A stretch of 64,000 nucleotides of DNA from Acidimicrobiaceae bacterium (GTDB lineage Bacteria > Actinomycetota > Acidimicrobiia > Acidimicrobiales > UBA8190). The notes below the pieces were generated by a model, which saw only the letters and a program-made list of their open reading frames with translations, had not been told where the DNA came from and did not search any database. The position numbers were made by a program, and so were the translations under genes. Every line of letters starts with the position of its first letter. The stretch's first letter is position 1. This document shows positions 26,443-34,178 of the stretch, piece by piece. Location of the stretch: NCBI GenBank assembly GCA_003151955.1, contig PLZB01000019.1, positions 1-64,000 on the forward strand, given 5' to 3'.

Positions 26443-27152
26443 CGGGCCGCCGCCACCAGGAGGGCAGCCGTCTCGGCCAGGACCCCGGCCGCTCCGAGGA
26501 CGTCCCCGGTGAACCCCCCGATCCTGCGCCGGGCCAGGCCGACCACGATCGCAGCGGCCAGGAGCTCGGCGGCCACGACGGCGGCCCCGGGTCCGACCCG
26601 CCAGGCCAGGGTCCCGCCCAGGCCCAGGACGAGGGCCCCGGCCCCGGTCACCAGGGCGGGCCGGCGGGAGCCGGAGGCGGGGAGGAAGGAGGCGGCCAGG
26701 CCGCCGGGCCGGGCGTAGGGGAGGAGGGCGGGGACGGTGGCCATGATCCCCCGGGACAGGGCCCAGATCCCCCCGAGAAGGAGGAGGGAGGGAGCCAGGG
26801 CGGTCAGGGCGACCCAGCGGAGGAGGAGGGTGACGGCGGCCACGGCCACCCCGAAGGCCCCGACGGTGGGCTCGGCCATGACCTCGAGGCGGCGCTCGGG
26901 GGGGAGATGGGGCAGGAGCCCGTCGGCGGAGTCGACGAGGCCGTCGAGGTGGAGGAGGCCGGTGAGGGCCAGGTCGGCGGCCACGACGAGGGCGGCGGCC
27001 ACGGCCGGGGGCCAGATCCGATGGGCCCCCCACCAGAGCCCGCCGAGGGCGAGGCCGAGGGCGGCGCCGACGACGGGGAACCAGGCCATGGCCCCCGGGG
27101 TCGGGGTCCGGGCCCCGCCCAGGGGGGTGAGGAAGGCCAGGGCCCGCCGCAC
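26436..27152 (-). CDS. cobS: Cobalamin synthase (adenosylcobinamide-GDP ribazoletransferase)
   Basis: A 238-residue polytopic membrane enzyme that joins adenosylcobinamide-GDP with alpha-ribazole. The CobS signature LLHLDGLVDSADGL (about residues 66-79) supplies the acidic metal-binding residues, and RRIGGFTGDVLGA near the C-terminus is the second conserved block. GTG 27152 lies 2 nt after the cobU stop; this tight spacing is why I chose it. Next gene overlaps by 7 nt. Confidence 0.92.
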   Translation of the reverse strand: MRRALAFLTPLGGARTPTPGAMAWFPVVGAALGLALGGLWWGAHRIWPPAVAAALVVAADLALTGLLHLDGLVDSADGLLPHLPPERRLEVMAEPTVGAFGVAVAAVTLLLRWVALTALAPSLLLLGGIWALSRGIMATVPALLPYARPGGLAASFLPASGSRRPALVTGAGALVLGLGGTLAWRVGPGAAVVAAELLAAAIVVGLARRRIGGFTGDVLGAAGVLAETAALLVAAARW

Positions 27153-27154
27153 CG

Positions 27155-27721
27155 CTACCCGGCCTCCGGGGCAGGGTCGAACCCGGGGGCCCGGTCGAGC
27201 TCGAGGATCCGGCCCGCGACGACGAGGACGGCCCGGTCGGCGACGGCGGACACGAACTGGTTCACCGACCCGAGGTCGTCCCGGAAGAGCCGGCCGGCCT
27301 CGGTGGACGGGTGGACCCCGAGGCCGACCTCCTCGGAGACGACCACGGTGGCGTGGCCGGCGTTCCGGCGGGCCACAAGCCCCTGGCCGAGGGCGGTGAG
27401 GGGAACGTCGAAGAGGCCGGAGATCGGGAGCCAGGTTCCGGCCAGCCAGGTCCCGAGGGAGTCGAGGAGGACCGGACCGGAGAGGTCGGCCAGGACGGCG
27501 GGGAGGTCCCCGCCGGGGGGAACCTCGACGGTGGTCCAGCTCCCCGGTCGGCGGGCCCGGTGGGCGGCCACCCGGTCGGCCCAGTCCCGGTCCTCCCCGT
27601 CGGGGACGGCCCCGGTGGCCACGTAGCTGACGGCGGGTCCGTGGGCGACGACGAGGGCCTCGGCCACAGCCGACTTCCCGGACCGGGCACCTCCGAGCAC
27701 CAGGGTGATCCCAGGGGCCAT
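27155..27721 (-). CDS. cobU: Adenosylcobinamide kinase/guanylyltransferase
   Basis: A 188-residue CobU. The P-loop GGARSGKS is at residues 10-17, and the guanylylated histidine lies in RVAAHRARRP (about residue 54). VVSEEVGLGVHP and GSVNQFVSAVADRAVLVVAG are the family's later blocks. It phosphorylates adenosylcobinamide and activates it with GTP. It is the first gene of the operon; ATG 27721 follows GAGGACGAG in the expression platform of the cobalamin riboswitch. Confidence 0.94.
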   Translation of the reverse strand: MAPGITLVLGGARSGKSAVAEALVVAHGPAVSYVATGAVPDGEDRDWADRVAAHRARRPGSWTTVEVPPGGDLPAVLADLSGPVLLDSLGTWLAGTWLPISGLFDVPLTALGQGLVARRNAGHATVVVSEEVGLGVHPSTEAGRLFRDDLGSVNQFVSAVADRAVLVVAGRILELDRAPGFDPAPEAG

Positions 27722-27752
27722 GACTTCGTCACTCGTCCTCGCGTCGGCTCTC

Positions 27753-27771
27753 CCGCCCCGGGGTGGGGCGG
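27753..27771 (-). promoter_or_regulatory. GC hairpin in the riboswitch expression platform
   Basis: CCGCCCC and GGGGCGG pair perfectly around a 5-nt loop, just 3' of the B12 box on the minus strand and about 30 nt before ATG 27721. It lacks a U-run. It may be an alternative-pairing element or a weak terminator. Confidence 0.45.
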
Positions 27772-27915
27772 CACGGGCAGGTCTCCGGGCTGCCGGATCG
27801 TCGCTTCCCTCGGCCTTCCCGCCCCCGGGGGGGCCGTGGCCACAGGTGAGGTTCGCTCCCCGGTCACCGTTGCGGGACAGCCCCGGATTCCCACCGGGTT
27901 CCCTGCGCTGTGGGG
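27772..27915 (-). ncRNA. Cobalamin (B12) riboswitch upstream of cobU
   Basis: Reading the minus strand from about 27915, the aptamer landmarks appear in order. GGGAACCCGGTGGGAATCC is followed by the core CTGTCCCGCAACGGTGA. The B12 box AGCCCGGAGACCTGCC lies at plus positions 27776-27791, about 55 nt before the cobU start. These match the cobalamin aptamer consensus closely. When adenosylcobalamin is bound, the element should shut off the downstream operon running from cobU to chlID (about 10 kb). No second copy is seen before cobO or cobI. Confidence 0.92.
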
Positions 27916-28020
27916 GCCGATCCTATCCGAGCGGCCTCCGGGCCCGCCGGGCCACCGGGACCCCCCAGGGTGTCTAACCTTGTTGTCCCGCTCCCAACCG
28001 CCCGCCCGAGGAGGTGCGCC

Positions 28021-29652
<1,632 letters not shown>

Positions 29653-29653
29653 G

Positions 29654-30142
29654 GTGACCGACCTGGTGGCGCCCTTCGAGATCCCCCGGATCCCGGCCTC
29701 GGCCGGCGCCCTCCTCTTCGACACCGTCGGCCGGCTCCTGGTCCTGAACCCCACCTACAAGTCGGGATGGACGATTCCCGGGGGGATGGTCGAGGCCGAC
29801 GGAGAGACCCCCTGGGAGGCCTGCCGGCGGGAGACCCGGGAGGAGACCGGCCTCGAGGTCGAGGGAGGCCGGCTCGCCGCCGTCGACTTCCTCCGGCTCC
29901 GCAAGGGCAAACCGGGAGGGATGCGGTTCCTGTTCGACTGCGGCACCCTCCCCGAGGACGCCCTCGGCCGGATCCGGCTTCAGGAGGAGGAGATCTCCGA
30001 GTTCCGGTTCGTGGACCCGGCCGGGGCCGGGGACCTCCTGAGCGGGCCGGTGGGCCGCCGGGTAGCCGCCGCGCTGGCGGACAGAACGGTCTGTGCCTAC
30101 CTGGAGGACGGTCGGCCCGTCCCCGGGGTCAGCGCCGGCTGA
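29654..30142 (+). CDS. Nudix hydrolase
   Basis: A 162-residue Nudix protein. The catalytic box GGMVEADGETPWEACRRE leads into TREETGL. The spacing from Gly to the first Glu is one residue longer than the standard GX5E, while REXXEEXG itself is intact. Strands LLVLNPTYKSGWTIPGG and the C-terminal EISEFRFVDP complete the fold. Substrate cannot be predicted. GTG 29654 follows the previous stop by 1 nt with GGAGG upstream, so it is translated together with the ATP-grasp-like gene. Confidence 0.88.
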   Translation: MTDLVAPFEIPRIPASAGALLFDTVGRLLVLNPTYKSGWTIPGGMVEADGETPWEACRRETREETGLEVEGGRLAAVDFLRLRKGKPGGMRFLFDCGTLPEDALGRIRLQEEEISEFRFVDPAGAGDLLSGPVGRRVAAALADRTVCAYLEDGRPVPGVSAG

Positions 30143-30183
30143 CCCGGTTCCGCATCGACCCCACGGTAGGCGGTCGGAGTTGG

Positions 30184-30189
30184 TACGGT
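30184..30189 (+). promoter_or_regulatory. -10 element, leaderless start
   Basis: TACGGT with a 6-nt spacer to GTG 30196. Confidence 0.5.
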
Positions 30190-30195
30190 CGGCCC

Positions 30196-30909
30196 GTGGA
30201 CGCTGACACGCCGGCCAACCCCGAGCAGAGCCGGCTCATGGCCGCCTCCCAGGAGCTCCGGGGCGACCTCCGGGCCCTGGGCCGCTACGGGCGGGACAAC
30301 CCCGAGGCCTGGGCCGGAGCCGGCCTCGACTACGGGAAGCCGGTGAAGCTCGTGGCCTATGTGGTGGGCGACCCCAAGGCCAACCTGGCTCTCCTGAAGC
30401 CGCTGGTGGATCACCCCGACCGGTTGGTGATCCGGCCGGTCCGCTGGAACCGCCGGGAGGTCGAGGCCCAGCGGCTCGCCCTCCTCGACCGCTACAAGGG
30501 GGAGCCCGGCCTCTACGGGGCCTCGGCCACCTTCGGCCGGCTCCGGGCCATGGTCAGGGACACCAACCCCGAGTTGGCCGACACCCTCCGGGATGCCTAC
30601 GGCGACGACGTCGAGATCGTCATGGCCGCCTTCCCCGAGCAGCCCCTCCCCCGGCCCTCCACCGCCACCGAGGCCCGGAGGCAGGGGGCGGCCCGGCGGG
30701 GGACGGCATCCCCGACCCCCGCCCCGGCCCGGGTGGCATCGCCCCGGGCGGCGACGCCGGCCGCGGCACCGGCGCCACCCCGGGCCCCCCGGCAGTCCGC
30801 GCCGATGACAAGGGGATCGTCACGGACGACCCCACCCCGGCCCACCTCGGGCCGGAAGGTCAATCCGATGGCCCGGCGGGGCGACCAGCCGGGGCCGCGT
30901 CCCCGGTAA
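30196..30909 (+). CDS. Hypothetical protein with disordered Pro/Ala/Arg-rich tail
   Basis: A 237-residue protein of no family I recognise. The first ~145 residues look globular and include KLVAYVVGDPKANLALLKPL, RWNRREVEAQRLALLDRY and DTLRDAYGDDVEIVMAAFPEQ. The remainder is low complexity (Ala, Pro, Arg, Thr) and presumably disordered, positively charged and possibly nucleic-acid- or wall-binding. GTG 30196 is set by the -10 hexamer 6 nt upstream. Confidence 0.65.
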   Translation: MDADTPANPEQSRLMAASQELRGDLRALGRYGRDNPEAWAGAGLDYGKPVKLVAYVVGDPKANLALLKPLVDHPDRLVIRPVRWNRREVEAQRLALLDRYKGEPGLYGASATFGRLRAMVRDTNPELADTLRDAYGDDVEIVMAAFPEQPLPRPSTATEARRQGAARRGTASPTPAPARVASPRAATPAAAPAPPRAPRQSAPMTRGSSRTTPPRPTSGRKVNPMARRGDQPGPRPR

Positions 30910-30949
30910 GAAACGCTCCGAGGAGGGTCCGCCAACTCGAGCTTCGCCG

Positions 30950-31366
30950 ATGCGGCAGGATGACCCGGTGCTCGGCCACCTCGGACTCGCCGTCCCCGAC
31001 CTCGACGCCACCCGGGCCTACTACGACCGGCTCATGCCCCTGGTCGGATTCGAGCCCTTCTTCGCCACCGACGGGGAGTTCTCCTACCGACCGGCAGGAG
31101 GGAAGCCCGGCACCTACCTCTTCTTCTATCCGGCCCCCGAACCGGGCCGGTACCGGCGGAACCGGGCCGGCCTCCAGCACCTGGCCTTCACGGTCCCCAC
31201 CCGCTCCGCCGTCCGGGCCGTCCACAGCCTCGCCGTCGAGCTGGGGAGCAGCGTCGTCCACGAGCCCCAGGAGTTCCCCGACTACCCGCCCCCCTACTTC
31301 GCCACCTTCTGGCTCGACCCCAACGGCTTCATGCTCGAGGCCGTCTGCCACCACGACCGGGACTGA
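30950..31366 (+). CDS. VOC-family (glyoxalase-like) protein
   Basis: A 138-residue vicinal-oxygen-chelate protein. Two beta-alpha-beta-beta-beta modules are visible: LGHLGLAVPDLDATRAYYDRLM, then LQHLAFTVPTRSAVRAVHSLA and FWLDPNGFMLEAV. Candidate metal ligands are His in GHLGL (about 10), His in QHLAF (about 76) and Glu in MLEAV (about 130). The family includes glyoxalase I, dioxygenases and resistance proteins; the reaction is not predictable. Start ATG 30950 lacks a clear ribosome site. A second VOC gene follows 22 nt later. Confidence 0.85.
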   Translation: MRQDDPVLGHLGLAVPDLDATRAYYDRLMPLVGFEPFFATDGEFSYRPAGGKPGTYLFFYPAPEPGRYRRNRAGLQHLAFTVPTRSAVRAVHSLAVELGSSVVHEPQEFPDYPPPYFATFWLDPNGFMLEAVCHHDRD

Positions 31367-31376
31367 GCTCGGGTCG

Positions 31377-31382
31377 TAGGCT
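31377..31382 (+). promoter_or_regulatory. -10 element, leaderless start of the second VOC gene
   Basis: TAGGCT with a 6-nt spacer to ATG 31389, so this gene may have its own transcript despite lying 22 nt after its neighbour. Confidence 0.45.
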
Positions 31383-31388
31383 GGGCCA

Positions 31389-31742
31389 ATGGGCGAGGAC
31401 TGGGCCAGGCCGGTGGTGCACTGGGAGATCGTGGGCCGGGACCCCGACCGGCTCCGGGCCTTCTACGCCGAGATCTTCCACTGGCGGATCGGGGACGGGC
31501 CCATCATGCAGATCGAGCCCGGGGTCGGTGGTCCTGAGCCGGGGCCGGCCGGCCATCTCCGGGGTGGCGACGGACCGGGGATCTCCCTCTACGTCCAGGT
31601 CCGGGACCTCCAGGGGTCACTCGACCGGGTGGCCGAGCTGGGGGGGACGGTGCTGACCCAGCCCTTCGACGTCCCCGACGGGCCCACCCTGGCCGCGGTG
31701 ACCGATCCCGAGGGGAACGCCCTCATGCTCGTCCAGCAGTAG
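31389..31742 (+). CDS. VOC-family (glyoxalase-like) protein
   Basis: A 117-residue VOC protein of the CFP-30B/YdeM-like type: VVHWEIVGRDPDRLRAFYAEIFHWRI opens the fold, followed by ISLYVQVRDLQGSLDRVAELGGTVLTQP and TDPEGNALMLVQQ. The metal-ligand positions are poorly kept (the final Glu is replaced around MLVQ), so it may bind a ligand rather than act as a metalloenzyme. It is unlike the preceding VOC protein in detail, so they are not a recent duplicate. Confidence 0.83.
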   Translation: MGEDWARPVVHWEIVGRDPDRLRAFYAEIFHWRIGDGPIMQIEPGVGGPEPGPAGHLRGGDGPGISLYVQVRDLQGSLDRVAELGGTVLTQPFDVPDGPTLAAVTDPEGNALMLVQQ

Positions 31743-31752
31743 GGGCGGGAGC

Positions 31753-32037
31753 TCAGTCCAGGGTCTGGTAGCGCTCGACCCGGACCGAGGCCGGGTCGAG
31801 GGCGGCCAGGAAGGCCCGGGCGGCCGGATCGGAGGCGGCCCCGGCCATGGCCGCGGTGGCGTCCTCCTCGGAGGCCCAGAGGGTGACGACGGTCCAGTCG
31901 CCGTCGTGGCCCTTGGCCGTCGTCCGCCGGATGAGACCGGGACGGCCGTAGAAGTAATCGGTCTGGGCCTGGCGGTCGGCGGCCAGGAAGGCCTCCTCGT
32001 CGACGGCGGGCCGGAAGGTGGCGATCTCGACGACCAT
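31753..32037 (-). CDS. Dimeric alpha-beta barrel (ABM-like) protein
   Basis: A 94-residue single-domain protein: VVEIATFRPAVDEEAFLAADRQAQ, then GLIRRTTAKGHDGDWTVVTLWASEEDATAAM, then a helix and VRVERYQTLD. This strand-helix-strand arrangement fits the antibiotic-biosynthesis-monooxygenase/EthD group. Such proteins are often cofactor-free oxygenases or heme/ligand binders. ATG 32037 has TACCTT 6 nt upstream and no ribosome site. Divergent from cobO with only 24 bp between the start codons. Confidence 0.75.
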   Translation of the reverse strand: MVVEIATFRPAVDEEAFLAADRQAQTDYFYGRPGLIRRTTAKGHDGDWTVVTLWASEEDATAAMAGAASDPAARAFLAALDPASVRVERYQTLD

Positions 32038-32043
32038 CCCCTG

Positions 32044-32053
32044 AAGGTAGCGT
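32044..32053. promoter_or_regulatory. Overlapping divergent -10 elements between the ABM-like gene and cobO
   Basis: The plus strand has TAGCGT (32048-32053, 8 nt before ATG 32062). The minus strand has TACCTT (plus 32044-32049, 6 nt before ATG 32037). The two hexamers share the central TA at 32048-32049, so one melted site could serve transcription both ways. Confidence 0.5.
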
Positions 32054-32061
32054 GAGACGCC

Positions 32062-32586
32062 ATGGCCCGGGTCCCCTCCATCGTCCTCGTCAACACCGGC
32101 CACGGGAAGGGGAAGTCCTCGGCCGCCTTCGGGGTCATGGGTCGGGGCTGGGCCCGGGGCTGGACCGTCGGGGTGGTCCAGTTCATCAAGTCCGGGAAGT
32201 GGAAGACGGGGGAGCGGAAGCTCGCCGACCACCTCGGGATCGAGTGGCACACCCTCGGCGACGGGTTCACCTGGGAGTCGACCGACCTCGACGAGACCGC
32301 GGCCAAGGGCCGCCACGCCTGGGACGTCGCCGCGGCCAAGCTGGCCTCGGGGGACTTCGACCTCCTGATCCTCGACGAGGTGACCTACGCCATCAAGTAC
32401 GGCTGGGTCGACGTCGCCGACGTGGTGGCCGGGATCCGGGACCGGGCCCCGAAGACCAACGTGGTCCTGACCGGCCGGGATGCCGCCCCCGAGCTGATCG
32501 AGCTGGCCGACACGGTGACGGAGATGGTGAAGGTCAAGCACGCCTACGACCAGGGGATCACGGCCAAGAAGGGGATCGAGTACTGA
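32062..32586 (+). CDS. cobO: Corrinoid adenosyltransferase (CobO/BtuR)
   Basis: A 174-residue CobA/CobO-type ATP:co(I)rrinoid adenosyltransferase. The P-loop variant NTGHGKGKSSAAFG lies at about residues 11-24, followed by VGVVQFIKSGKWKTGE and the Walker B-like LLILDEVTYAIKYGW. It transfers the adenosyl group from ATP to cobalt. Nothing is missing relative to the family (about 170-200 residues). It overlaps or abuts cobB and is transcribed from a leaderless start. Confidence 0.95.
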   Translation: MARVPSIVLVNTGHGKGKSSAAFGVMGRGWARGWTVGVVQFIKSGKWKTGERKLADHLGIEWHTLGDGFTWESTDLDETAAKGRHAWDVAAAKLASGDFDLLILDEVTYAIKYGWVDVADVVAGIRDRAPKTNVVLTGRDAAPELIELADTVTEMVKVKHAYDQGITAKKGIEY

Positions 32587-33932
32587 CCGGGGCCGGCACC
32601 CTGGGACCCCGGCTGGTGGTGGCCGGGACCCACTCCGGGGTGGGGAAGACCACGGTGGCGACCGGCCTGATGGCGGCGCTCCGGCACCGGGGTCTCCGGG
32701 TGGCGTCGGCCAAGGTCGGTCCCGACTTCATCGATCCCGGCTACCACGCCCTGGCCACGGGCCGGCCGGGCCGGAACCTGGACGGCTGGATCTCCGGAGC
32801 CGACGCCGTCGGGCCCCTGGCGGCCCGGGCCGGGGCCGACGCCGACGTCCTCGTGGTCGAGGGGGTCATGGGCCTCTTCGACGGGGCCGGGGGGACGGAG
32901 GAGGCCAGCACCGCCGCCGTGGCCCTGGCCCTGGAGGCCCCCGTCGTCCTCGTCGTCGACGCCTCGGCCATGTCCGGCTCGGTGGCGGCCCTCGTCCACG
33001 GGTTCCACACCCACCACCGGGAGCTCCGACTGGCCGGTCTCGTCCTCAACCGGGTGGGAAGCGAGAACCACGAGTCCATGCTCCGCCAGGCCCTGGCCGG
33101 TTCGGGGGTCCCCGTCCTGGGGGTCCTGGGCCGGGACGAGGCCCTCCGGTGGCGGGACCGCCACCTCGGCCTGGTCCCGGTGGTCGAGGACCCGGCCGCC
33201 GTCACCGCCTCGCTGGACCGGCTGGCCACCGCCGTCGGGGCCGGGATCGACCTCGAGGCCGTCATGGCCCTGGCCCGGAGCGCCCCGGCCCGGACCACGG
33301 CCGGCCTCCCCGTGGCCCGATTCCAGGGCCCGGCCCGGGTGGCCGTGGCCGGGGGGCCGGCCTTCAGCTTCTCCTACCCGGACAACCTCGAGCAGCTCGA
33401 GGCGGCCGGGGCCGAGCTCCTCGGCTTCGACCCGACCGTCGACCCGGCCCTCCCGGAGGGGACCCAGGCCCTCTACGCCGGGGGGGGCTTCCCCGAGGTC
33501 TATGCCGCCGCCCTGGCCGCCAACCTCCCCCTCCTGGCCAACGTCCGGGCCCGGGTAGCCGGGGGGCTCCCGACCTGGGCCGAGTGCGGAGGGCTCCTCT
33601 GGCTCTCCGACTCCCTCGACGGAACGGCCCTCTGCGGGGCCCTCCCGACCCGGGGCCTCATGACGGACCGGCTCACCCTCGGCTACCGGACGGCCGAGGT
33701 CCTGGTCAGGAACCCCGTCGCCGGCGCCGGGGCGGTCCTCCGGGGCCACGAGTTCCACTACTCCACCCTCGACCCCCCCGGGGAGGCGCTGGAGATCACC
33801 GGGCGGACGGGAACGGGCCGGGCCGGCTTCGCCTCCTCCTCGCTCCTCGCCTCCTACCTCCACCTCCATCTCGGCGCCGACCCCGGCCCGGCCGAGCGGT
33901 TCCTGGCCGGGGCGGCCGGGAAAGGCCCCTGA
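32583..33932 (+). CDS. cobB: Cobyrinate a,c-diamide synthase
   Basis: About 449 residues. The N-terminal ATP-binding domain has LVVAGTHSGVGKTTVATGL and the family block SAKVGPDFIDPGYH. The glutaminase domain has the nucleophile Cys in WAECGGLLWLSD and GHEFHYS near the end. It amidates the a and c side chains. The start is uncertain: no ATG, GTG or TTG lies in the right place. CTG 32583 overlaps the cobO stop (CTGA) and keeps the first beta strand; GTG 32616 would cut into that strand. I favour the CTG but without firm proof. CbiA and CobB names cover the same enzyme in the two pathways. Confidence 0.9.
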   Translation: MTGAGTLGPRLVVAGTHSGVGKTTVATGLMAALRHRGLRVASAKVGPDFIDPGYHALATGRPGRNLDGWISGADAVGPLAARAGADADVLVVEGVMGLFDGAGGTEEASTAAVALALEAPVVLVVDASAMSGSVAALVHGFHTHHRELRLAGLVLNRVGSENHESMLRQALAGSGVPVLGVLGRDEALRWRDRHLGLVPVVEDPAAVTASLDRLATAVGAGIDLEAVMALARSAPARTTAGLPVARFQGPARVAVAGGPAFSFSYPDNLEQLEAAGAELLGFDPTVDPALPEGTQALYAGGGFPEVYAAALAANLPLLANVRARVAGGLPTWAECGGLLWLSDSLDGTALCGALPTRGLMTDRLTLGYRTAEVLVRNPVAGAGAVLRGHEFHYSTLDPPGEALEITGRTGTGRAGFASSSLLASYLHLHLGADPGPAERFLAGAAGKGP

Positions 33933-34105
33933 CCTCCCCGAGGACCTCTCCGGAAGCCTCGCGAAATATTTGCACAACCCATTGCCAACACGAAGAATTG
34001 CACCTACGGTGACGAATGCAATACCAGGTGCTGTAAATCGAGCGAGTAGTCCAGACAGGTTGTGCGGTTCAACGCTGTGTGTCCGAGGGGGGGCTTCGAC
34101 CACAG
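33933..34105. promoter_or_regulatory. AT-richer intergenic region upstream of the GGDEF-EAL gene
   Basis: About 170 bp of much lower GC than elsewhere. It contains AAATATTTGCAC, TTGCAC (twice) and TGTAAAT, which could supply promoter elements, but no single -35/-10 pair is convincing. No known aptamer was recognised. Confidence 0.4.
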
Positions 34106-34161
34106 CCGTCAGCGGTTGCTTCGCTGACGGTTCCCCGTGGCGGCGATCCAGGAATCGCCGC
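34106..34161 (+). ncRNA. Two perfect hairpins in the 5' leader of the GGDEF-EAL mRNA
   Basis: Hairpin 1: CCGTCAGCG / CGCTGACGG, a perfect 9-bp stem with a 7-nt loop (34106-34130). Hairpin 2: GCGGCGAT / ATCGCCGC, a perfect 8-bp stem with loop CCAGGA (34140-34161). It ends 1 nt before the GAAAGGA ribosome site. This is a candidate cis-regulatory RNA; it does not match the c-di-GMP-I consensus by eye. Confidence 0.5.
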
Positions 34162-34178
34162 TGAAAGGACGAGTTGCG

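Noticed and set aside
33957-34178. c-di-GMP-I (GEMM) riboswitch before the GGDEF-EAL gene
   Set aside because: The conserved GEMM core and tetraloop receptor were not found; only two simple hairpins are clear.
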